From an uncultured Alistipes sp. (GTDB lineage Bacteria; Bacteroidota; Bacteroidia; Bacteroidales; Rikenellaceae): a stretch of 5,508 bases of DNA. Below the pieces are notes generated by a model. It worked only from the letters and a program-made list of their open reading frames with translations, made no database searches and was not told the DNA's origin. The DNA lies in assembly GCA_900546065.1 (NCBI GenBank), contig URBK01000039.1:1-5508 (forward strand). Direction: 5' to 3'. Below, piece by piece: positions 1-5,508 of the stretch. Every line of letters begins with the position of its first letter. The first letter of the stretch is position 1. The translations under genes were made by a program, and so were the position numbers.

Positions 1-216
1 CTTTCAGGTCGCGCCCGCCTTCGTTGTCGGCAGGTGTCAGTATCGTTTCTCGAGAGACGTGCGGCCTTGAGTTCTGGCCGTTTGAGGGACGTCTCCCTAC
101 ACCTCGTCATGCCTCTCCGCATGTATCTTTCGCCGTCGACGGGCCGTGTGTGCACATCATCTACATGCTGGCGGCAAGTATAAGGTTAGGAGATTGTCCA
201 TGGCGCTTGCACTTTG
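1..216. other. Contig left end without a supported gene
   Basis: No convincing complete gene is visible here. A plus-strand frame opening at 24 runs into the antisense of the transglutaminase gene and has an unstructured, Cys/Arg/His-rich translation, so I do not accept it. On the minus strand, the last codons before the contig edge (about 36 to 2) read TPADNEGGRDLK with codon choice like the neighbouring genes. That frame has no ATG, GTG or TTG start before its upstream stop near 108, so it could be a broken or misassembled gene edge or chance. The segment also holds the inverted repeat at 52-97. No U-tract hairpin that would end the transglutaminase transcript is evident. Confidence 0.5.
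52..97 (-). repeat. Two-stem inverted repeat, possible structured RNA
   Basis: Arms 52-60 and 89-97 can form a nine-pair stem, and inside it arms 62-66 (CGGCC) and 76-80 (GGCCG) form a five-pair hairpin with a nine-base loop. The outer stem is continuous only in minus-strand RNA, where one pair is G-U; in plus-strand RNA the same position is an A-C mismatch. That points to a minus-strand transcript, either the 3' tail of the transglutaminase message or the leader of a gene beyond the window edge. No poly-U tract follows, so it does not look like an intrinsic terminator. I could not match it to a named RNA family. Confidence 0.4.
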
Positions 217-1131
217 CTATTGTATTGTCAGCGGGTCGGGTGCGGCCCAGAATCTTTCGGCATCCTGCGTATGGACGCTGTGTGGCGGGGTGTCGAAGGG
301 TGTGAAACCCTCGGGCCGTAATACAACCACGCGGCCGCGTTTGTCCCACGGGGCGGTCTCGATGTCGTATGAGGTTTGCTCGGCGCACTCGAACCAGTAG
401 AGGTTTTTCGACCAGTAGGTGCGGTAGTATGTGTAGTTGAAGGATTGCCCGTCATCCAGAAGAGGGTGTATCTCCATCGCTGCGCCGTTGATGTATCGTT
501 CCCGCATCTGGCTGAGCGATAGGGGTGTGCCGTCGCTGTCGGTAACGTATGCACGCATGTCGGAATCGACCATTGCCCACTTCTTGTGTTCGGGCAGCCA
601 TACGATGTTGACCACATGGCAGTCCTGATCGAGCGAGTCGGCCGGAAGGCAGGTGACGTAGCGGTTGGTGATGTCGCATGCCAGCAGCAGCTCGTGCAGC
701 ATGATCGAGTGCAGGCGGCAGTTGAACGCAGGCTCGACGTTGCGCGTATATTCCCACAGGTCGATGGCGTTGCGGCGTTCGGGCTGGACGCTCTGGTTGG
801 CATGCGGGATGTTCCGTGCGACGAAACGCGCCAGCGCAAGGGCGCGGTCCCACGTCTCGGCCGTGGGGTTGTCTATCGTGTCCAGCCGGAAATATTCACG
901 TGTAAGGCGGCGGCGCGCCGTGTCCTGTATGTATTCGAAACGGAATGATGCCTTGTCGGCCCTGTACGGCTCGGCCTTGCGCAGGAGCTCGATATATGTA
1001 TCGTTCTGTACTCCTGACAGATATGTCGCTACCTGATCGCGGAACACGAAGCGGGCCAGCAGCCATGCCGCCACGAGCAGCACGATGAGCGAAAGGATGA
1101 TCCATCCGATTATTTTAAGAGCTTTTTTCAT
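217..1131 (-). CDS. Membrane-anchored transglutaminase-like protein
   Basis: This 304-residue protein has an N-terminal basic stretch (MKKALK) and one hydrophobic segment at about 7-29 with no obvious cleavage site, so it is probably a signal anchor with the rest in the periplasm. The core resembles the transglutaminase/papain-like fold: Cys138 in the segment NCRLHSIMLHELL, His172 in CHVVNIVWL and Asp189 in KWAMVDSDM are in the order and spacing of the Cys-His-Asp catalytic triad. All three are present, so it may be an active thiol enzyme (peptidase, amidase or crosslinker). The substrate cannot be read from the sequence. The ATG at 1131 is chosen because it begins the signal anchor and lies about 16 bases after the predicted transcription start. 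The gene has its own promoter and is 123 bases from the GH16 gene, so the two may be regulated separately. Confidence 0.85.
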   Translation of the reverse strand: MKKALKIIGWIILSLIVLLVAAWLLARFVFRDQVATYLSGVQNDTYIELLRKAEPYRADKASFRFEYIQDTARRRLTREYFRLDTIDNPTAETWDRALALARFVARNIPHANQSVQPERRNAIDLWEYTRNVEPAFNCRLHSIMLHELLLACDITNRYVTCLPADSLDQDCHVVNIVWLPEHKKWAMVDSDMRAYVTDSDGTPLSLSQMRERYINGAAMEIHPLLDDGQSFNYTYYRTYWSKNLYWFECAEQTSYDIETAPWDKRGRVVVLRPEGFTPFDTPPHSVHTQDAERFWAAPDPLTIQ

Positions 1132-1145
1132 GATTTATGTGGCTT

Positions 1146-1157
1146 TTTGCCGGCAAA
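1146..1157. promoter_or_regulatory. 12-base perfect palindrome at the promoter start
   Basis: TTTGCCGGCAAA is a perfect palindrome. It overlaps the TTTG of the -7 element and extends over the predicted transcription start of the transglutaminase gene. The position suits an operator or a short 5' hairpin in the message. The role is inferred from position only; no regulator is identified. Confidence 0.35.
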
Positions 1158-1184
1158 GATAATACCCCCCCCCGATGATCCAAA
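1154..1184 (-). promoter_or_regulatory. Bacteroidota-type promoter of the transglutaminase gene
   Basis: Read on the minus strand, a -33 element TTTG (1184-1181) is followed after 19 bases by a -7 element TATCTTTG (1161-1154). This matches the TTTG / TAnnTTTG consensus of the primary sigma factor in Bacteroidota. The start of transcription would fall near 1148, giving a leader of under 20 bases. The spacer contains nine consecutive G residues on the minus strand (1173-1165), so a change in tract length would change the spacing of the two elements. Confidence 0.75.
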
Positions 1185-1254
1185 TTTTCGTCGGGAAATA
1201 TGTCGTATATGGCGGTTGTTGCACGCGGAGTGTTTGTCGCGTTGCGCGGGGAGG

Positions 1255-2070
1255 CTATCTTCGTTTGCTGTAGAAGCGCACGTAGTCTATTTCGAGCATC
1301 ACGGGCAGCTGGCCGAGGTCTATGTCGCCCACCCACGATCCGCCGAGCTGTGCCGAGAGTATCACGTAGAACGGGTGGTCCTTGAACGGAAACTGATCCT
1401 CGCGGTCGGGGCGCAGACGCGGGTAGGAGTGCGTCGGACGGTCGTTGATGAGGAACTGTATCTTGCTGTCGGTGAATATTACCGAGTAGGTGTTGAAGGC
1501 GTTGGGGTCGATGGGTGCCGTGCCGCTGTTGGGCGGGAAGCGGTTGTCGCCGCGCTGTGTGGCGGGCGTATGGACGGTCTGGTAGGCTATGTCGTCGAAG
1601 TTCAGATGCTCCATGATGTCGATCTCGCCGCCGCGGGGCCAGCCGATGTCGCTGTCGGGCATGAGCCAGATGGCGGGCCAGAAGCCCTGTGCGCAGTCGA
1701 AGCGTGCGCGTACGTCGATGCGGGCGGGGCCGCGCAGCGACCGCTTGCCCTTGCTGTCGACGCCGCCCGTAATGCATGGGCGGTCGTCATCGAGGCCCTC
1801 GGGCGTGCGTATGCCGTAGAGGCGGAGCGTGCCATCCTCGACGCGGCACAGGGAGTCGAGCGGCGACATGTGCCGCATCCAGTCGGCACCGCCCGCCTTG
1901 CAGCGGCTCCACGACGTGGTGTCGAGTTGGTCCGAGTCGAACTCCTCGGCCCATACCAGCCGCCACCCCTTGTGGGCGCGGCGCGGGTTGCCGGTCTCGG
2001 TCTGGGCGAATAGTGGCATGACAGCCGTACATAACATCAGGACGAGGGGCAGAATAACGTTTTTTTTCAT
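1255..2070 (-). CDS. Secreted glycoside hydrolase family 16 protein (beta-glucanase/laminarinase-like)
   Basis: This 271-residue protein starts with a Sec signal peptide (about residues 1-22, MKKNVILPLV then a hydrophobic core, likely cut after FA and before Gln23). The rest is a full-length GH16 beta-jelly-roll domain. WAEEFD at 40-45 is the usual start of the fold, GFWPAIWLMP lies at 129-138, and GGEIDIMEH at 147-155 carries the catalytic motif. Glu149 is the expected nucleophile, Asp151 the assisting acid and Glu154 the acid/base. QLGGSWVG (241-248) and the closing strand MLEIDYVRFY (258-267) are typical. The family cleaves beta-1,3, beta-1,4 or mixed-linkage glucans or related galactans; the exact glycan is not decidable here. 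No carbohydrate-binding module is present, and no SusC/SusD-type pair lies in the window. The start is fixed by the signal peptide. A run of eight A residues directly follows the ATG. Confidence 0.93.
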   Translation of the reverse strand: MKKNVILPLVLMLCTAVMPLFAQTETGNPRRAHKGWRLVWAEEFDSDQLDTTSWSRCKAGGADWMRHMSPLDSLCRVEDGTLRLYGIRTPEGLDDDRPCITGGVDSKGKRSLRGPARIDVRARFDCAQGFWPAIWLMPDSDIGWPRGGEIDIMEHLNFDDIAYQTVHTPATQRGDNRFPPNSGTAPIDPNAFNTYSVIFTDSKIQFLINDRPTHSYPRLRPDREDQFPFKDHPFYVILSAQLGGSWVGDIDLGQLPVMLEIDYVRFYSKRR

Positions 2071-2104
2071 GGTTAGATGATGGGGTTAGTGTGTAGGTCG
2101 CTAA

Positions 2105-2135
2105 CAAAGATAAGGCATGTGCGGCAAAAAACAAA
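2105..2135 (-). promoter_or_regulatory. Bacteroidota-type promoter of the GH16 gene
   Basis: On the minus strand, TTTG (2135-2132) is followed after 19 bases by TATCTTTG (2112-2105), a full match to the Bacteroidota consensus. The leader to the ATG at 2070 would be about 30 bases. A small imperfectly placed dyad (CTAAC at 2101-2105 and GTTAG at 2085-2089, 11 bases apart) spans the predicted transcription start and could be an operator, though it is short enough to be chance. Confidence 0.75.
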
Positions 2136-2286
2136 ACACCCGCCAAGGATAATCTCCGTTTGGGGCGTTAGTCATCAGGTAGGCAAACATATCCGGAATG
2201 TCGGCGCGGTATGTCGGAAGACCTTGCGGAAACGTTTCATAAGAGACGGACGGTCGGAAAAATGATCTTAAAAAATATAACTAAAT
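2136..2286. other. Spacer between the divergent promoters
   Basis: This stretch separates the GH16 promoter from the ATPase operon promoter. It becomes A/T-rich toward the right, as expected upstream of a strong promoter. ATGTCGG occurs twice close together (near 2198 and 2212), but I see no clear operator, hairpin terminator or RNA gene. A 62-codon plus-strand frame at 2077-2265 crosses the GH16 promoter and has no recognisable features, so it is not called. Confidence 0.5.
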
Positions 2287-2317
2287 TTTGGCAGAGAGGA
2301 GATTTATTGTAATTTTG
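2287..2317 (+). promoter_or_regulatory. Promoter of the V-type ATPase operon
   Basis: TTTG (2287-2290) is followed after 19 bases by TAATTTTG (2310-2317), matching the Bacteroidota consensus. Transcription would start near 2323, leaving a leader of roughly 43 bases that is strongly A/T-rich and lacks a Shine-Dalgarno sequence before the ATG at 2366. This is usual for the phylum, where A-rich leaders aid initiation. It is the only promoter seen for the plus-strand genes. Confidence 0.75.
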
Positions 2318-2365
2318 CACAATATATTTCGATAATAAATAACGTAAATCAAAACATATAAAGCC

Positions 2366-2977
2366 ATGGGAAATACGAAACTTCAGGAGTTGACCGACAA
2401 ACTCTATCAGGAGGGGTTGGAAAAGGGCCGTGCCGAGGCCGACAGCCTTGTGTCTGAGGCCAAGAACCAAGCGGAGAAGATCGTTGCCGACGCCCGCGCC
2501 GAGGCCGAGAAGATTATGGAGCAGGCGCATCACAAGGCCGAGGATACCGAGAAGAACGCCATGACCGAAATAGCTCTGGCGGGACGTCAGGCCAAGGCCA
2601 AGATCAAGTCGGAGATCGAGAACATGATCGTGGCCCGCAGCACCGAGGCCGGTGTCAAGGCTGCCACGCTCGATGCCGCCTTCATCAAGGACATGCTGCT
2701 GGCCGTAGCCAAGAACTGGAACAACGGCTCGAAGGTGGAGCTTGAGGCCCTGCTGCCGGAGGCGCAGCGCAAGACGCTCGACAAGGCTATCGAGGCGAGC
2801 GCCAAGGCTCTGCTTGCCGAGGGCGTCGAGGTCGGTTACTCGGCCGAGGTGAAGAGCGGTTTCAAGGTAGGTGAGAAGAACGGCGGATACTACATCTCGT
2901 TCTCGGACGAGAGCTTCGAGGCTCTGCTGAGCAGCTACCTGCGCGAGAAGGTTTCGGATTTGCTGTTTAAGGCTTGA
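2366..2977 (+). CDS. atpE: V/A-type ATPase subunit E (peripheral stalk)
   Basis: This 203-residue protein is the peripheral-stalk subunit E of a V/A-type rotary ATPase, which links the catalytic head to the membrane stator and resists rotation. Residues about 5-95 form a charged, Ala/Glu/Lys-rich helix with coiled-coil character (for example EAKNQAEKIVADARAEAEKI at 31-50). The C-terminal globular part ends with the family-like segment FKVGEKNGGYYISFSDESFE (166-185) and SYLREKVSDLLF. The length is normal for the family. The ATG at 2366 is the first in frame after the promoter and begins the stalk helix directly. It is the first gene of the operon, five bases before the DUF2764 gene. The symbol atpE is used for this subunit in V/A-type operons and should not be confused with the F-type c-subunit of the same name. 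Confidence 0.9.
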   Translation: MGNTKLQELTDKLYQEGLEKGRAEADSLVSEAKNQAEKIVADARAEAEKIMEQAHHKAEDTEKNAMTEIALAGRQAKAKIKSEIENMIVARSTEAGVKAATLDAAFIKDMLLAVAKNWNNGSKVELEALLPEAQRKTLDKAIEASAKALLAEGVEVGYSAEVKSGFKVGEKNGGYYISFSDESFEALLSSYLREKVSDLLFKA

Positions 2978-2982
2978 CGGCC

Positions 2983-3816
2983 ATGTTCGAGAAGAATTAT
3001 TACAGTCTGGTATCCGGCCTGAGGGAGTACGCGCTGGACTCCGACGCCAAGGGTTTCGACGCCGCACAGATCGTGGGTGAGATCCTCGAGGAGTTGTCGC
3101 GCCGCGATGCGGAGGCCGTACGCCTGCTCTACGGATATTACGACTGCGAGAACGTAGCCGCCGCACGCAGCGGCCGCACGGCATACAACGCTCTGGGCAA
3201 CCTGACACAGGAGCAGGTGGCGGAGGCGTTGAAGACGGGTGCGGGGCTGCCCGATGCCGTGGCCCGGGTGATACGCGCCTTTGCTGACCCCGAGGGTGAG
3301 GATGCCGAGCAGGTGGACCTTGCGCGCGGATTCGAGAATGCTCTCTTTGCCGCCTACTACGATGTGTGCGAACACTCGTCGTGCCGTTTTCTGCGCGAGT
3401 GGTCGGAGTTCGACCGTACGCTGCGCAACATCACTGCGGCATTGGCCGCACGCGCGGCCCAGCGTCCCGTGGATAGTGTCACGGTCGGCGGGGGCGACGT
3501 CGTGGAGCAGCTGCAGCGCTCGTCGGCCGCGGACTTCGGTCTGCGCGGCGAACTGCCTTATATTGACGCCGTGATCACGGCCGTCAACGACGAGAGCAAC
3601 ATGCTCGAAAAGGAGCGCAAGATAGATATGGTGCGTTGGGAGATGGCGGGCGAGCTGGCCGCCTTCGACTACTTCAACATAGGCGCCGTACTGTCGTATC
3701 TGGCAAAGATCAATATCGTGGCACGTTGGAGCGTGCTCGATCCCAAACGCGGCCGCGAGATATTCGAGCGCCTGATGGCCGAACTCGACGGCAAGGATTT
3801 GATAAATAAACAATAA
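2983..3816 (+). CDS. DUF2764 family protein, probable V-ATPase subunit C (AC39-like) equivalent
   Basis: This 277-residue protein matches what I know of DUF2764, a family found between subunits E and A in Bacteroidota V-type ATPase operons. It opens with the family-like NYYSLVSGLREY (5-16) and has no signal peptide or membrane segment. It is largely helical and acidic. Three parts resemble the AC39/subunit C family that couples the rotor shaft to the c-ring: LLYGYYDCENVAAA (48-61), EFDRTLRNITAALAARA (142-158) and FNIGAVLSYLAKINIVARW (231-249), where AC39 proteins have D-x-x-N-helix segments and a final Y-hydrophobic-K segment. The AC39 link is inference from pattern; the operon placement is solid. 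ATG 2983 is preferred over an upstream TTG at 2974 that overlaps the subunit E stop, because it places the conserved start correctly. Confidence 0.85.
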   Translation: MFEKNYYSLVSGLREYALDSDAKGFDAAQIVGEILEELSRRDAEAVRLLYGYYDCENVAAARSGRTAYNALGNLTQEQVAEALKTGAGLPDAVARVIRAFADPEGEDAEQVDLARGFENALFAAYYDVCEHSSCRFLREWSEFDRTLRNITAALAARAAQRPVDSVTVGGGDVVEQLQRSSAADFGLRGELPYIDAVITAVNDESNMLEKERKIDMVRWEMAGELAAFDYFNIGAVLSYLAKINIVARWSVLDPKRGREIFERLMAELDGKDLINKQ

Positions 3817-3827
3817 AAAAGATATAG

Positions 3828-5474
3828 ATGAAAACATTGGGACATGTTCACGGGATCATCTCCAACATCGTGATCGTTAAGGCCGACGGCGCGGTGGGGC
3901 AGAACGAGATATGCTACGTCTACTGCGGCGATACCCGTATGATGGCCGAGGTCATCAAGGTCATAGGCGACGACGCCTACGTACAGGTGTACGACAGTAC
4001 GCGCGGCCTGAAGATCGGCGACAAGGTGGAGTTCATGGGCCACATGCTCGAGGCTACGCTGGCGCCGGGTCTGCTCTCGCGCAACTACGACGGTCTGCAG
4101 AACGATCTGGAGAAGATGGACGGACTATTCATCTCGCGCGGATCGATCACCGACCCCATAGATTTCGACCGCAAGTGGGAGTTTGAGCCCATAGCCAAGG
4201 CGGGTGACAAGGTGACGGCAGGATCGTGGCTGGGCCATGTCAAGGAGCAGTGGATCGACCACAAGATCATGGTGCCGTTCGTCATGCAGGGCAGCTATAC
4301 GGTCAAGAGCGTCGCTGCGGCCGGCGAGTACAAGGTTACCGATACGGTGGCCGTGGTTACCGACGCCGACGGCAACGAATACAATATAACGATGGTGCAG
4401 AAGTGGCCCGTAAAGCAGGCCATCCGCTGCTACGCCGAGAAGCCGCGTCCGTCACGCGTGATGGAGACGGGTGTGCGCGCCATCGACACCTTTAACCCCA
4501 TGGCCGAGGGCGGTACGGGCTTCATTCCCGGACCCTTCGGTGCGGGCAAGACGGTGCTGCAGCACGCCATATCGAAGCAGGCCGATGCCGACGTGATCAT
4601 CATGGTGGCGTGCGGCGAGCGTGCGAACGAGGTGGTGGAGATCTTCGCCGAGTTCCCCGAGTTGGTGGATGCCCGCACGGGACACAAGCTCATGGAGCGT
4701 ACGATCATCATCTGCAACACGTCGAACATGCCCGTTGCGGCGCGTGAGGCGTCGGTATATACGGGTATGACCATCGGCGAGTATTACCGTTCGATGGGCC
4801 TGAAGGTGCTGGTTATGGCCGACTCGACGTCGCGTTGGGCTCAGGCGCTGCGTGAGATCTCGAACCGTTTGGAGGAGCTGCCCGGACAGGATGCCTTCCC
4901 GATGGACCTCTCGGCCATCATCTCGAACTTCTATGCCCGTGCCGGCCTTGTGAAGCTCAACAACGGCCAGACGGGTTCGGTCACCTTCCTCGGAACGGTG
5001 TCGCCCGCGGGCGGTAACCTCAAGGAGCCCGTTACCGAGTCGACGAAGAAGGCTGCGCGCTGCTTCTACGCTCTGTCGCAGGGCCGTGCCGACTCGAAGC
5101 GTTATCCGGCCATCGACCCGCTGGAGTCGTACTCGAAGTATCTGGAGTATCCCGAGGTGCGGGAGTATCTGGACGAGCATATCGGCAAGAACTGGGTTGA
5201 CATGGTATACGAAGGCAAGACCATCGTGCAGCGAGGCAAGGAGGCCAACGACCAGATCAACATTCTGGGTGATGACGGCGTGCCCGTATCGTATCACGAG
5301 CGTTTCTGGAAGAGCGAGCTGCTCGACTTCGTCATCCTGCAGCAGGATGCCTTCGACGAGATCGACGCCAACTGCCCGATCGAACGTCAGAAGATGATGT
5401 ACGAGATGGTTCTGGACATCTGCCGCAAGAATTTCGATTTTCAGGATTTCGAGACCTGCTCGCAGTATTTCAAG
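3828..5474 (+). CDS. atpA: V/A-type ATPase catalytic subunit A, C-terminus missing
   Basis: This is the ATP-binding catalytic subunit of the V1/A1 head, which interconverts ATP hydrolysis or synthesis with ion movement at the cytoplasmic membrane. Visible parts in order: the N-terminal beta-barrel (about 1-75), the A-subunit-specific bulge region (about 110-190), the P-loop GPFGAGKT at 235-242 (Lys241, Thr242), the catalytic glutamate in CGERANE (Glu264), ADSTSRWAQALREIS (331-345), SPAGGNLKEPVT (392-403) and the start of the C-terminal helical domain. The bulge region and the GPFGAGKT loop distinguish it from subunit B and from F-type beta. It starts 11 bases after the DUF2764 stop, in an A-rich leader. 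Only 549 genuine residues are present against about 580 for the family, because sequencing adapter begins at 5475. The true C-terminus lies outside the contig. Confidence 0.95.
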
Positions 5475-5508
5475 CTGTCTCTTATACACATCTGACGCTG
5501 CCGACGAT
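5475..5508 (+). other. Nextera Read 1 adapter contamination
   Basis: CTGTCTCTTATACACATCT (5475-5493) is the 19-base Tn5 mosaic end of the Illumina Nextera kit, and GACGCTGCCGACGA (5494-5507) is the rest of the Read 1 adapter, both in reverse complement. All 33 bases match. The last base, 5508, is probably the first base of the index. This is library-derived DNA, not genome. It creates a false end of subunit A (LSLIHI then a stop at 5493-5495) and a false minus-strand start (MYKRQ at 5489), a known artefact peptide. Confidence 0.98.

Noticed and set aside
1..160. Cobalamin-type riboswitch on the minus strand, suggested by ACCTGCCGACA near 37-27 and the CGGCC/GGCCG hairpin
   Set aside because: The bases before ACCTGCC do not match the B12 box (AGYCAGGAGACCTGCC is expected), and the other conserved core segments of the element could not be aligned. 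A covariance search would settle it.
24..305. 93-codon plus-strand frame at the left end
   Set aside because: About a third of it is antisense to the well-supported transglutaminase gene, and its translation shows no family features.
1174..1254. Terminator for the GH16 gene in the 123-base gap
   Set aside because: Only a very short CGCG-CAA-CGCG hairpin is visible and no U-tract follows it.
1147..2013. 288-codon plus-strand frame opposite the GH16 gene
   Set aside because: It is the antisense shadow of a GC-rich gene; the minus strand carries the full GH16 motif set with a signal peptide and promoter.
2077..2265. 62-codon plus-strand frame in the divergent intergenic region
   Set aside because: It crosses the GH16 promoter, has no promoter or leader of its own, and its translation has no recognisable domain.
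2974..2982. TTG start for the DUF2764 gene overlapping the subunit E stop
   Set aside because: The ATG at 2983 lies three codons later and puts the family-like N-terminus NYYSLVSGL near the start; the TTG adds only three residues with no support.
2237..3208. Long minus-strand frame across subunit E and the start of the DUF2764 gene
   Set aside because: It is a shadow frame in GC-rich coding DNA; it would also cross the ATPase promoter, and the plus-strand proteins are recognisable.
4452..5489. 345-codon minus-strand frame starting MYKRQ
   Set aside because: Its start codon lies inside the Nextera adapter and the rest is antisense to subunit A.

Overview
The window reads as one end of an assembly contig from a GC-rich member of the Bacteroidota, most likely an Alistipes-like gut bacterium (family-level guess from codon use and gene content, not proven). 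Three promoters match the Bacteroidota pattern exactly (TTTG, 19 bases, TAnnTTTG), the starts lack strong Shine-Dalgarno sequences, and the V-type ATPase gene order E - DUF2764 - A is one known from this phylum.

Layout: positions 1-216 hold no supported gene but contain a foldable two-stem inverted repeat. Two genes follow on the minus strand, each with its own promoter. One encodes a membrane-anchored transglutaminase-like protein (217-1131) with an intact Cys-His-Asp triad. The other encodes a secreted GH16-type beta-glycan hydrolase (1255-2070) with the full EIDIME catalytic motif. A 295-base divergent intergenic region (2071-2365) carries the GH16 promoter and the promoter of a plus-strand operon.

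The operon begins a V/A-type rotary ATPase: subunit E of the peripheral stalk (2366-2977), a DUF2764 protein (2983-3816) that probably fills the place of the AC39/subunit C rotor-to-ring connector, and catalytic subunit A (from 3828). The close spacing (5 and 11 bases) supports co-transcription. Subunits B, D and the membrane parts would be expected downstream, outside the window.

The right end is not genomic. From 5475 the sequence is the reverse complement of the Illumina Nextera Read 1 transposase adapter. Subunit A is therefore truncated after residue 549, and the apparent C-terminus LSLIHI is translated adapter. No mobile element, CRISPR array, tRNA or rRNA was seen. I found no undescribed multi-gene system. 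The points most worth following are the likely identity of the DUF2764 protein and a nine-G tract sitting in the spacer of the transglutaminase promoter.
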